Of a stretch of DNA of 64,000 nucleotides, positions 54,553-63,674 are shown in pieces (within the stretch, counting starts at the first letter, position 1; every line of letters begins with the position of its first letter). The notes beneath the pieces are model-generated. The model had not been told where the DNA came from. It saw only the letters and a program-made list of their open reading frames with translations, and ran no database searches. The DNA is from Nitrospina sp. (lineage in GTDB: Bacteria > Nitrospinota > Nitrospinia > Nitrospinales > JACRGP01), in NCBI GenBank assembly GCA_024648695.1, contig JACAVV010000008.1:124001-188000 (forward strand), read 5' to 3'. A program made the position numbers and the translations under genes.

Positions 54553-57500
54553 TGAATCGTAAAAGTGTGCACAATATTGGGTCCCAGGTCAGAATTTGTG
54601 GGATTGGATAATGTGATTTCTATCGTTTCATTCGGATCGTTCACTCCATCGTCGACAACGGCAATGTCAATGGTTTTGGAGATCTCACCCGGTGAGAAAG
54701 TGAGGGCTCCATTGGCAAGAGTAAAGTCGACGCCTCCGCCCGTCGCAGTTCCACCGCTAACGATATAATCGACCGTGATGGTTTGAGGGAGGACTGCTGA
54801 AAGTGTTACCGAAATGGAAGCGGGAGTTTCATCTTCGGCCCCTTCCGATTGGGTCGCGTTGAATTCCACGAGAGGATTGGCTTTGGACAAAATTGTCTTT
54901 CGTATTAAACGATCAAGCCCGTCGTATTCCAAAAAGATGGGTTGACCGTCTCTTTTAACCTTAAAGGTAATATTTCCATTAGCATCGTATTGATAAGTTT
55001 CCTGATTGCCCACCGGGTCGGTCCTGGATACCAAAAAGTCCCGCTCATCGTAAGCGTATTGCGTCGTGTTCCCTCGTCCATCAGTGATTACCGTTTCATT
55101 ACCGTTGGCATCGTATTCGAAACAGGTGACGCCGGAGGTGCCGCATGGTGGATCGGTATCCGAATTGGTATCATCAATGGCTTTAGTCACCCGGTTCAAG
55201 GCATCGTATTGATAGCGGACCGACCTTCCAAGGGCGTCTGTGGTTTTGGAAACATTTCCGGTCGAATCGTATTCCTGCTGAATCGTGTTTCCCAGAGGAT
55301 CGGTGATCTTTTTCAAATTGCAACAATCATCATATTCGCTTATCAAGCGGGATTCTTGCGAAAGCCCAACCGCGGACGTTATTTTGGTTACCAGGCCGGG
55401 ACAATCGGGATCTTCGTATTTAAACTCGGTTTGGGTTCCCATTGCATCGGTGCTTCGAATGAGGTTTCCTGATGCATCGTATTCGAACGTTTCCTCGTTA
55501 CCATTGGGATCTGAAAATGATGTTTCTTTGTTAAAGGTGGATTCGTATGTAAACGTGTTTGTCGAATCCCCGTTCGTATTCGACTCCGTGGCTGTTAAAA
55601 CATTGCCCGAGGAATCGTAAGTAAACGTGGTGATGGACCCGTCCGGAAGCGTGATTAAAGTGGGAAGACCATTTTCATCCCTCACGGTTGTCGTGACATT
55701 ACCCAAAGGATCTGTTTTCGAGGTGGTTGCGCCAAAACTGTCCACCTCATAAATTGTTTGGTTCCCGTTGCCATCGGTGTAGGTGGATTTAACCTTTCCA
55801 AAAAATACCAGGGGAGCGGGATTCCCTTCAGTTCCAAAACCCGAATCCGGATCGACCAGGCCCACAACCTGAATCGGTTCCACGGTTGCCGTAGAATTAT
55901 CAGGTCGAGTGACCTTGGTGTTTCTTCCGGCAAAGTTGTAATCGTAATTGGTTACAAATCCGTTTTTGGATGTTTGCGAAGTCATACGATGATTGGAATC
56001 GTATCCGAATTGCCTGATGGATCCATCGGGATCTGTTATTTTTGTGAGATTGTCATTCCCGTCATATTGAAATGAAGTGGTTCGGTTTGCAGGATCGACC
56101 ACTGAGCTTAAAAGATCATTCGTGTAAGATAAACGAAACGCTTTGCCCACAGGATCCAGTATCACGGCGAGTTTCCCCGTCCCATCATAAATGTAGCTTT
56201 TCGTATTTCCGTTACGGTCCACCGTTTTAAAATGCCGGCCTTGCGTATCAAAGAACACTTCCGTTCCGTCTTTAAACCTTAAAATTGCGGACCCATCCCC
56301 TTTCCTGGTAAGTGTGGTGAAGCTTCCCGGAGGACCGGACAGCTCGTTTTCCCCAAGGGTGCATTGTGAGCACCGGTAGGCCTGTATACTTCCATCCCCC
56401 TGGGAGATAGCCAGATCAAAACTGATCCACCTGATCGCACCGTTGGGAAAGATGCCCGGGACCACATTGGAGGTGGTCATTTTAAAGGTGTCCGACAGGC
56501 CCCATCCCGCACCAAACGGACTTTGGTTCCGATTGTGAACCAGTACACGGCCCGATTTGATTGCAGCAATAGAACTGGAAAGAAAGTTGTTTTTAATAAG
56601 CATCCTGTAAAGATGGACACCCGTGGCAAGGCTATTGGCATCGAATTGTCTCGCCTGACGATAGACCTCTTCAACGTCTTCATTCAGGACCGAGGTGTCC
56701 GTGAATACCTCTGCATCCTGAATAACCCCATCTATTTCCAGATTCGTAGAAACGGTAAGAGGAACGGCGCTTACCACCGGATTGGTCACCTTGGAAACAA
56801 TAATGGGTCGGGGGTCCGCCGTCAGGCTGTTGTAGATGAGGGCCATTTCCTGGATCTGGTTGAATGACTTGTAGGACGCTAAAGGATGAATGATGGTCAA
56901 ATGGCCCGCGCAAAGGGTGGTTTGAGAGCCCGTGCATTCTTTCTCTTCTTTTTTTCTATCATCATTTTCCTCATTATTTTCACCTTCATCCGTTTCCGGT
57001 TCCGGCGGCATCATGGTGTGCCAGCTGGCTAAAGACAATCCTCCTGAAATGGTTTCAATGATGCCATCGTCATTGACCTGTGCCTGGCCAACGATTGAAA
57101 ATGTTCCTGTATCCGGATTCACAGACCAAATATCGAGAAGCGTTCCGGAGGGCAAATCATCTACATTTGGAAAAGTGATTGGTACCGGATTCGTAAAAAT
57201 CAAGCCCGCAGGTTGCACGGTGATCAATAATCCAGGATTGATATTTTCCGGTAAAGCCACAGGCGCCAGGTTTTCGGGCACCTCGGATATGGATACCTCG
57301 CCGGTGAAATCCGAATTATCTTCATTCTTCGCATTTCCAGCTGAAATGGAAATACTCACTCCCAGATTGGAATTATTGACTTCCGTGGTGGCCATCGGGT
57401 TGACGGTAGTAAGACTATTACCGTCAATACGAGGCAGATAAAAGGGACGTTGGATTGTATTCTTTGCGTCCTCTATCATTAACCCTTCCCGGAAACTGGC

Positions 57501-58979
57501 GTATTCCGATTCATCCGGAGCCGGGTCCGCGGTGGTCGCATCAATATCCAAAACCTGCTCCCCCGTGGGGATATTGGTCAGAACAAAATTTCCATTAGAA
57601 TCCGTGGTAGTAGATATCCCGGTTCCCTTTAAAGAAACCGTGGCTCCCACTATGGGCAACTCACCGTCGGTGTTCACGGCCACGTTGGTGTCCAACACCT
57701 GGCCGCTTAATTCTACGGTAATGATGGAATAAGTATGTGTGGTGTTCGTTCCCAATGATGCGTTTGAGGCATTGGACAAAGTGATTTCCAAAGTTTCATC
57801 GGACTCTGATTGTCCATCGTCTACGACGGACAGGATGATATCTTTGGATATTTCTCCCGGAGTAAAACTCAATGTGCCGCCATCGGTATTAGCGATGCTG
57901 TAGTCGGTGTTTAAAACGGCTGTCCCGCCGGTTACTGCATATTGAACCGAAACCGAGGCACCCGATGCCGCGGATAAAGACACGGCGATGGGAACATCGC
58001 TTGTCTCTTCTGATGCACCGGCGGTGGTTTGATCAAAAGCGACGCTGGGTGTCGATTCATCATCCAGAATGGTATAGGTAAATGAAGAGGTCCCAAGGTT
58101 TGCATTGCTGGCATCGGATAAATTCAGGCTGATAGTTTCATTGCTTTCAGCCAGGGCATCATCCACAATCAGAACGTTAATATTTTTACTGGTTTCCCCT
58201 GGGGCGAAGGACAGAGAGCCATTGGACAAAACATAATCGGCACCCGACCCCGATGCCGTTCCGCCACTTACCGAGTAATTCACGTTAACCGTTGATGGGG
58301 AGGCCTGGTTTAGCACAACCGGGACATTCACATCAAATGAGGACTCGGAACCACTGGATGAAATCGTATTGAATCCCACAGTTACATCACCCGAAGGCGC
58401 GATGCCTCCACGGGGCTGGGCTACCGAATCATGATGGTCCCCAACAAATTCCATGGCAAATCCGGTGCTGGTACTTTGTACCACCACCGCACCCCATAAA
58501 CTCAACATGGTGATATCAGGGTGTCCCCGGCCTTCAGAGTTAGTATTGCCAGCGTAGCTCTCTGGGTCACTTGCGATGGGGCTGAAGGCTAATTGCCCTT
58601 GAGCTCCAGAACCGGTTTTTACAATGAGAAGTTCGGAGGGAAAATTGCCGGGATTAAAAATCGGATCGTTGGTGGTGACAATAAAAACTTTTTTCGTTTG
58701 ATTACGTGAAATGGTAAATTCATAAATTCCATTCGGATTTGGAGATTCAAAAACTCCACTTTTCGAACCATCTTTTAATTGCGCCTGTATTCGAACCCCA
58801 ATTTGGGAGTTCATAAAAGTCAATGAAGGGTGGCTAATGGCCAGGAAAGTATAGGAGCCTGAATCGGTTTGCCAGTAAGGTGAAACTATGGAGGATTTGT
58901 TTTCAACGGCGTTCACGGATCCCTGTAAAAACAGGGTCAAAGCCAGTAAGCAGAAAAGAATTGTTTTTAACCGCAACAT
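54549..58979 (-). CDS. Giant secreted Calx-beta and YD-repeat protein
   Basis: 1476 residues. Signal peptide about 1-24. The shared unknown domain (28-182) is followed by two Calx-beta domains (about 198-307 and 311-420) and a carboxypeptidase-regulatory-like domain (about 424-515, VGATVSLKGTGISTTTDSNG). A ZU5-like beta region (about 538-660, VQPAGLIFTNPVPITFPNVD) and an acidic linker come next, then the HNRNQSPFGAGWGLSD motif that often opens YD arrays. About twenty YD repeats (900-1370) and a final Calx-beta domain end abruptly at VHTFTIQ. The stop overlaps the next giant gene by four bases. Probably an extracellular calcium-binding adhesin or scaffold acting with its neighbour. Confidence 0.8.
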   Translation of the reverse strand: MLRLKTILFCLLALTLFLQGSVNAVENKSSIVSPYWQTDSGSYTFLAISHPSLTFMNSQIGVRIQAQLKDGSKSGVFESPNPNGIYEFTISRNQTKKVFIVTTNDPIFNPGNFPSELLIVKTGSGAQGQLAFSPIASDPESYAGNTNSEGRGHPDITMLSLWGAVVVQSTSTGFAMEFVGDHHDSVAQPRGGIAPSGDVTVGFNTISSSGSESSFDVNVPVVLNQASPSTVNVNYSVSGGTASGSGADYVLSNGSLSFAPGETSKNINVLIVDDALAESNETISLNLSDASNANLGTSSFTYTILDDESTPSVAFDQTTAGASEETSDVPIAVSLSAASGASVSVQYAVTGGTAVLNTDYSIANTDGGTLSFTPGEISKDIILSVVDDGQSESDETLEITLSNASNASLGTNTTHTYSIITVELSGQVLDTNVAVNTDGELPIVGATVSLKGTGISTTTDSNGNFVLTNIPTGEQVLDIDATTADPAPDESEYASFREGLMIEDAKNTIQRPFYLPRIDGNSLTTVNPMATTEVNNSNLGVSISISAGNAKNEDNSDFTGEVSISEVPENLAPVALPENINPGLLITVQPAGLIFTNPVPITFPNVDDLPSGTLLDIWSVNPDTGTFSIVGQAQVNDDGIIETISGGLSLASWHTMMPPEPETDEGENNEENDDRKKEEKECTGSQTTLCAGHLTIIHPLASYKSFNQIQEMALIYNSLTADPRPIIVSKVTNPVVSAVPLTVSTNLEIDGVIQDAEVFTDTSVLNEDVEEVYRQARQFDANSLATGVHLYRMLIKNNFLSSSIAAIKSGRVLVHNRNQSPFGAGWGLSDTFKMTTSNVVPGIFPNGAIRWISFDLAISQGDGSIQAYRCSQCTLGENELSGPPGSFTTLTRKGDGSAILRFKDGTEVFFDTQGRHFKTVDRNGNTKSYIYDGTGKLAVILDPVGKAFRLSYTNDLLSSVVDPANRTTSFQYDGNDNLTKITDPDGSIRQFGYDSNHRMTSQTSKNGFVTNYDYNFAGRNTKVTRPDNSTATVEPIQVVGLVDPDSGFGTEGNPAPLVFFGKVKSTYTDGNGNQTIYEVDSFGATTSKTDPLGNVTTTVRDENGLPTLITLPDGSITTFTYDSSGNVLTATESNTNGDSTNTFTYESTFNKETSFSDPNGNEETFEYDASGNLIRSTDAMGTQTEFKYEDPDCPGLVTKITSAVGLSQESRLISEYDDCCNLKKITDPLGNTIQQEYDSTGNVSKTTDALGRSVRYQYDALNRVTKAIDDTNSDTDPPCGTSGVTCFEYDANGNETVITDGRGNTTQYAYDERDFLVSRTDPVGNQETYQYDANGNITFKVKRDGQPIFLEYDGLDRLIRKTILSKANPLVEFNATQSEGAEDETPASISVTLSAVLPQTITVDYIVSGGTATGGGVDFTLANGALTFSPGEISKTIDIAVVDDGVNDPNETIEITLSNPTNSDLGPNIVHTFTIQ
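58434..58898 (-). other. Shared unknown domain, copy 2 (N-terminal in the giant YD protein)
   Basis: Residues 28-182. Landmarks are IVSPYWQTDSGSYTFLAISH, MNSQIGVRIQA, FIVTTNDPIFNP, GQLAFSP, GRGHPDITMLSLWGAVVVQS and STGFAMEFVGD. These match copy 1 at 42700-43143 in order and spacing. Confidence 0.72.
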
Positions 58980-59637
58980 TGAAATGCCATGGTTTAAATA
59001 GACATCGGGAGCAGTCGGGATACTGGACCTGAAAACAGGGTCAGGTGCTTGTGGGAAATTTTTAGCTGGAAAAGCTCAAATGAAAAAAAATTTATTTTTC
59101 CTGTCCAGCCAACCGCGTTACTTTTTTGGATATAATGAAAGGTATAAAAAACAAAATTTTATTTCAATAGAAAACTTGATGTATGTGCATCTGATATTAT
59201 GAGGGTATTCAAAATCAGTGTTATTTAATAAGTATTTTCTATTGATTTAGTTCAGAGAGCTGAACTTTTATTGTGTGTTTGCGTACCGAAATTGAACTAG
59301 ATTCCAGAAATGAGATTCCCATATCGGGAAATTCCATCTCAAATTGAAATTTTTTAGCAGTCAAACATTTTATGTAATACGCGATGGAATTCCAGAAAGC
59401 CCGTCTAAAACCCTTTAAAGTCAAGGGTTAAGCATTTAGAATCAAAGCCCGCTTAAAAAATGGCACAGGCCTTGCTATTTAACTGGGTGACATAGACCTT
59501 CGATTCCCATTGAAGCCCTCGATAATCTTCTCTCCCCTTGGGGGGAGAGAAGAGAGGGTGACAAACTTTCTGGAACTGAAAAAACCAGTACTTAAGGAAT
59601 AAGGTCCAGGCAATGGTTTATTTGGGAGGCTAAGACC
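58980..59637. other. 658-bp AT-rich intergenic region
   Basis: Divergent start region of the giant YD gene and the TPR gene. Apart from the palindrome at 59530-59549 I see no gene. The only sizeable reading frame (61 codons, minus strand, 59239-59424) has no convincing start or family. TATAAT at 59131 has no good -35 partner. Confidence 0.45.
59530..59549. repeat. Perfect palindrome, dispersed-repeat type
   Basis: CTCTCCCC (59530-59537) and GGGGAGAG (59542-59549) around TTGG form an 8-bp stem. The wording resembles REP-like intergenic hairpins. Confidence 0.5.
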
Positions 59638-59994
59638 ATGAAGAAATTTCAAGCTTTAGTTGTTGCAACTATTTTTTTTCTAATACCCCTTACCGTGTCG
59701 GCTCAGGGAGGCCTTCTTCAGTTACCTGCGGGAACTCATGAAGATGCCATCAAACACAATCAGGAAGGAATTGCCCACTTCAAAATGGGGAATTTACCGC
59801 TGGCATTGAAACATTTCGAACTGGCAGAAAAAAACGCCAAAGATTGTGGAGAGGTTCATTATAACCAGGCGGTGACCCTGGACAAACTCGGCAACCATGG
59901 AGAGGCCAGGAATCATTTCAGGATCGCTCTTCATCAGGCAAAGGGCAATCAGATCATATTGACTTCACCCATCCTTCATGCACACATTCGCTAG
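59638..59994 (+). CDS. Secreted TPR protein
   Basis: 118 residues. Signal peptide about 1-22 (VVATIFFLIPLTVSAQG). Two TPR units follow: AIKHNQEGIAHFKMGNLPLA and EVHYNQAVTLDKLGNHGEAR. A GGGAGG ribosome site lies just upstream of the ATG. Probably a periplasmic binding helper. It stands alone. Confidence 0.7.
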   Translation: MKKFQALVVATIFFLIPLTVSAQGGLLQLPAGTHEDAIKHNQEGIAHFKMGNLPLALKHFELAEKNAKDCGEVHYNQAVTLDKLGNHGEARNHFRIALHQAKGNQIILTSPILHAHIR

Positions 59995-60205
59995 TCGAGA
60001 ATTCTTCCGGTCGAAAAATTTAAAGGTCTCAGGCGGTTTTCCGGTTCGGAAAGGAATGTAATCTGCAGTTTTTATACCCGCCAATTAAACAGACTACATT
60101 TGCCGGGAGTGAAGGTGAATATTCTTCATAATCCCAAAAATCGTTGGTGACATTTTGGGCTGATTACCCACAGGTTCTTACGCGTGAAGAAGGAAAGGAA
60201 AAACG

Positions 60206-61057
60206 TTAACCTTTTTCGAACCGGATTCGCAAGGCATCCAACTCCCGGATTTGCTCTAATAGATGAGGCAGGGTATCCATTTTAACCATGTTGGGTCCGT
60301 CCGAAGGAGCTTCATCGGGATTGGGGTGGGCTTCCATGAACAAGGCATCGCATCCGATTCCCAGAGCGCCCCGCGCCAAATGCGGGACCCAGTCGCGGTT
60401 TCCGCCGGAGGAGGATCCCTGGCCTCCGGGTTGTTGCACGCTATGAGTGGCATCGAAAACTACGGGATAACCCAACTCCCGCATGATCACCAGCGAACGC
60501 ATGTCTACCACAAGGTTATTGTATCCGAACATAAATCCACGTTCGGTGAGCAGAATTTTCCTGTTACCTGCATCTTCTAATTTCTTAATGACGTGCTTCA
60601 TGTCCCAGGGAGCCAAAAACTGACCCTTTTTGACATTAATCATTTTTCCGGTTTTTGCCGCTTTCACCAGCAAGTCCGTTTGTCTGCAAAGAAAGGCGGG
60701 GATTTGCAATATATCGAGAACCTCAGCGGCAGGTTCGATTTCCTCTTCTTTGTGAATGTCGGATAAAACCGGGACGTCGATCTCCCGTTTCACCTTATTC
60801 AAAATCCTCAACCCTTCCGCCAAACCGGGGCCGCGAAACGATTGTATGGAGGTGCGATTGGCTTTGTCGTATGAGGATTTATAAATAAATGGAATGCCCG
60901 CCTTGGAGGTGATACTTTTCAACTGTTGTGCTGTGTCCAGGGCGTGTTTTTCAGATTCGATGACACAAGGTCCGGCAATAAGTACTACAGGATGACCCCT
61001 GCCAATTTGGATAGGCCCCAGAGTCAATTCCACGGTCGGCGAGTGAGGTTTGTCCAT
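60206..61057 (-). CDS. kdsA: 3-deoxy-D-manno-octulosonate 8-phosphate synthase
   Basis: 283 residues. It condenses arabinose 5-phosphate and phosphoenolpyruvate to Kdo 8-phosphate for LPS. Landmarks are [14 protein letters not shown], the [13 protein letters not shown] substrate motif, [13 protein letters not shown] and [15 protein letters not shown]. The Cys in AGPCVIES, with the later His, Glu and Asp, is the metal-binding set of the metal-dependent class (Aquifex type); the E. coli enzyme has Asn in that place. It begins 16 bases after a receiver-like gene. It shows the cell makes an LPS-type outer membrane. Confidence 0.95.
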   Translation of the reverse strand: MDKPHSPTVELTLGPIQIGRGHPVVLIAGPCVIESEKHALDTAQQLKSITSKAGIPFIYKSSYDKANRTSIQSFRGPGLAEGLRILNKVKREIDVPVLSDIHKEEEIEPAAEVLDILQIPAFLCRQTDLLVKAAKTGKMINVKKGQFLAPWDMKHVIKKLEDAGNRKILLTERGFMFGYNNLVVDMRSLVIMRELGYPVVFDATHSVQQPGGQGSSSGGNRDWVPHLARGALGIGCDALFMEAHPNPDEAPSDGPNMVKMDTLPHLLEQIRELDALRIRFEKG

Positions 61058-61073
61058 ATTTTACGCCTGGATT

Positions 61074-61484
61074 TCAGGTGATGGGGACAGGGTGGGGGGT
61101 TTCGGGTCGTGGAACCAATCCATCGGGGGCTAAAATTTCATAAGCGATTTCACGGACCTTATCCGAATTGCCAGCTTTGTAAATCTGGCTGAACCCATTT
61201 TCCTCCAAAGACGTAAGGCTGATCTGGCCAGGATCCGAATCGGTTAAAATGATGAGAGGGATTTTCTTGTATTTATCCTTGATCTTAAGGATGGGGTCCA
61301 AATCCGCCTTACCAGGTCGATATACATAAACAATCAGGTCGCCTGTCAACTGCTTGCCTTTTTTGAAACAATCGGCAATGGTCAAAAAGGCCATGACCGT
61401 GAACTTGTCATGTTTGATAAATTTGGAGAGTTGAATCCGTTCGTTTTTTACCGGATCAACAACAAAGATGGTCTTGTAATCCAT
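61074..61484 (-). CDS. Receiver-like protein lacking the phosphoacceptor
   Basis: 136 residues, one CheY-like fold with a Pro-rich tail. Strand 1 ends in FVVDP (acidic Asp10). Strand 3 reads GDLIVYVYRP, where the phosphoacceptor position (residue 54) is Val, not Asp. Later IILTDSD and YKAGNSDK keep the switch Thr/Ser and Lys regions. It therefore cannot be phosphorylated in the usual way and is a pseudo-receiver. A histidine-kinase remnant lies upstream, suggesting a decaying two-component locus. Confidence 0.6.
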   Translation of the reverse strand: MDYKTIFVVDPVKNERIQLSKFIKHDKFTVMAFLTIADCFKKGKQLTGDLIVYVYRPGKADLDPILKIKDKYKKIPLIILTDSDPGQISLTSLEENGFSQIYKAGNSDKVREIAYEILAPDGLVPRPETPHPVPIT

Positions 61485-61696
61485 GCGATCTCTTGGAAAA
61501 AGGATCAGGTGTGACCCCTGTCAATCAGAGTCTTTTAAAGTGTTATAATCTATTTACGAAAAAAACTCAAATGAAGAAAAAGTTTGTGAAATGACCGAAG
61601 GGGAATTTAGTCCCTGACAGAAGACCTCATTTCGCCAGGGCTATTATTGGAATCAATTCCCGACTCGGCTCTTTTCAACTTGATAGTAAAACGGCT

Positions 61697-61913
61697 TCAG
61701 TGTCCAAAATCACTTTCTACGTTGATAGCGCCCCCCATAAGATCGAGAAACCGTTTAGTGATGGATAAGCCGATTCCTGTCCCTTTGGTTTATTGTATTT
61801 GATGGCGTTTGACAGCAGATTAGTAATGACTTGCCTTAAACGCGTACGATCCGCCCAAACCGAATTTTCAAACTGAGCCTCAAGGATGGTGTCTCTTTCA
61901 GAACAGGTTATCT
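61697..61913 (-). pseudogene. Histidine kinase ATPase-domain remnant
   Basis: Reading the minus strand gives the N box RLRQVITNLLSNAIKYNKP (about 61845-61786). After a frame change it gives GTGIGLSITKRFLDLMGG (from about 61783) and AINVESDFGH before a stop at 61699-61697. The G1 box (DxGxG) and the stretch between N and G2 boxes are missing, and the two halves are out of frame. An internal deletion in a hybrid or PAS-type kinase explains this. Upstream kinase sequence is absent; the remnant meets the end of the DUF423 gene at 61908. Confidence 0.75.
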
Positions 61914-62282
61914 TTTCAAAAAATTAATGGCTAAAGAGAACCAGGCGATTATGAAGCATAAGCCGCCCAAAGGGGTGATGGGACCAAAAAACCTGGGGCC
62001 GTCAAAGGCGAGGGCGTACAGGCTACCGGAAAACAGCACGATGCCTGCGGCAAATAAACGACCGGGAAGTTTTAACTTTTTATTGGCGGGTTCTCCCAAT
62101 TGTAGAGATAATATTCCGACCAGAATGAGCGCAATACTGTGGTAGAACATGTACTGAGTCGCCGTTTGAAAGGTGGCAAGCTTTTGCTCGGTCAATCGGG
62201 CTTTTAAGGAGTGTGCGGCGAAAGCTCCAAGGATGACGCTCAAACCGCCGAAAATGGATCCTAAGGGTATCCAGCCTTTCAT
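61908..62282 (-). CDS. DUF423 (YgdD) family membrane protein
   Basis: 124 residues. Four hydrophobic helices with GGLSVILGAFAAHSLK near the N-terminus, FQTATQYMFYHSIALIL, LFSGSLYALAF and ITPLGGLCFIIAWFSLA, all typical of DUF423. Function unknown. The last few codons overlap the histidine-kinase remnant. The gene starts 3 bases after the TatD-fusion gene. Confidence 0.88.
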   Translation of the reverse strand: MKGWIPLGSIFGGLSVILGAFAAHSLKARLTEQKLATFQTATQYMFYHSIALILVGILSLQLGEPANKKLKLPGRLFAAGIVLFSGSLYALAFDGPRFFGPITPLGGLCFIIAWFSLAINFLKR

Positions 62283-62285
62283 GGT

Positions 62286-63674
62286 TCAACCCACCATATT
62301 GTATCTGCGTTCACGGTAATTAACCTCAAACTCATTTTCGGAAATTTCTTTGCAACGGTCTTCATCGACCGAATCCTGTTGGGTGACAATGGTCGCCTGG
62401 ACATCGGGAATATACTTTCGCGATTCGGCGATGAACTCTTTTATCATACCATAAGCCCGGTTACGAAACATGGGTAGCGGCTGGCAGATTTCGTCATATT
62501 TTTCTGAGGAGTCAGCGTTTAGGCTTACTGAAACTTCATCTATCAGACCTTTCAGTTCCGGCAGAATATTGCGTTTATGGATCATGTTTCCGTGACCGTT
62601 GGTGTTTAACCGTACCCGTCCACCGGCGTCTTTGATTTTTTTTGCCACCTCCTTCACCACATCCAGACGGAGGGTGGGTTCACCGTAACCGCAAAACACG
62701 ACCTCCTTGTATTTTGCCGGGTCGTCAATGGCGTCCCAGATTTCTTCAGAAGTCGGCTCTCGTTTCAAGGCCAGATTGTAACCCTGCACGATAGGCCGTG
62801 TGAGCCGTGTGCAGAACACGCAATTGTCGGTGCATCGATTGGTCAGGTTGATGTAAAGCGAATCCCGGATCTGGTACACAATGGTGCCCGAAGGGGCCGC
62901 TTCGCCGATGCCGAACAATTCGAAAAAGTTGAGGGTTGAAGCGCGTTGCAAATCCTCAAGTTTCAATCCGCGTACCTCCGCCAGCAATTCTGCGGTATGG
63001 TTTACATAGGCAGGCTCGTTGCGCTTTCCCCGTTTGGGAACCGGCGCTAAAAACGGACAATCGGTTTCCACAAATAATTTGTCGGCAGGAATGGTTTTCG
63101 CAACCTCGCGCAAATGGTCCAGCTTTTTAAAGGTAACCGAGCCGGAAAAGGAAATGTAAAATCCCATTTCCAAAGCTTTATCGGCCAAATTTTGGTCTCC
63201 GGAAAAGCAATGAAAGATTCCAGACGGGCTATCAGCACTGGGATAGTATTCCGACAAAATGGAGACCATATCTTCATTCGCATCTCGGCAATGGATGATG
63301 AGTGGTTTTTTCAATTCCAATGCCAATTCGATGTGCTTTCGAAAGTGGATTCTCTGCAAGTCTTGTGGCGAATAATTTTTGAAATAGTCTAGTCCGGTTT
63401 CTCCAACCGCCACCATTTTGGGATGCGCCAACATCTCCCGCAAATTCGAATAGGTATAATCGTTGATGTTTTTAACATCATGCGGATGCACCCCTGCCGT
63501 TGCGTAAATCATGGCATATTGTTCTGCAAGGACCAGCGATTGATAACTGCTTTCGACATCGCATCCGATATTCAAAATATATTGCACTCCACTATCGACG
63601 GCGCGTTGAATCACTTCTTCGCGGTCTTCATCGAAATCGGGCCCATCAATGTGGGCATGGGTATCTATTATCAT
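62286..63674 (-). CDS. TatD hydrolase fused to a radical SAM domain
   Basis: 462 residues. Residues 1-258 are a TatD metal-dependent nuclease: THAH (His6, His8), Glu92 in GETGLDYF, His128 in IIHCRDA, His155 in FHCFSG and Asp205 in ETDCPFL. Residues 265-455 are a radical SAM domain with C281, C285 and C288 in TNRCTDNCVFC and a GYGEPTLR glycine motif. In many genomes the two are separate neighbouring genes (TatD-associated radical SAM proteins); here they are one protein. The ATG overlaps the end of metG by 4 bases. Confidence 0.9.
   Translation of the reverse strand: MIIDTHAHIDGPDFDEDREEVIQRAVDSGVQYILNIGCDVESSYQSLVLAEQYAMIYATAGVHPHDVKNINDYTYSNLREMLAHPKMVAVGETGLDYFKNYSPQDLQRIHFRKHIELALELKKPLIIHCRDANEDMVSILSEYYPSADSPSGIFHCFSGDQNLADKALEMGFYISFSGSVTFKKLDHLREVAKTIPADKLFVETDCPFLAPVPKRGKRNEPAYVNHTAELLAEVRGLKLEDLQRASTLNFFELFGIGEAAPSGTIVYQIRDSLYINLTNRCTDNCVFCTRLTRPIVQGYNLALKREPTSEEIWDAIDDPAKYKEVVFCGYGEPTLRLDVVKEVAKKIKDAGGRVRLNTNGHGNMIHKRNILPELKGLIDEVSVSLNADSSEKYDEICQPLPMFRNRAYGMIKEFIAESRKYIPDVQATIVTQQDSVDEDRCKEISENEFEVNYRERRYNMVG

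Noticed and set aside
59239-59424. 61-codon minus-strand frame in the large intergenic gap
   Set aside because: No ribosome site, no signal peptide or recognisable motif, in AT-rich DNA where such frames arise by chance.
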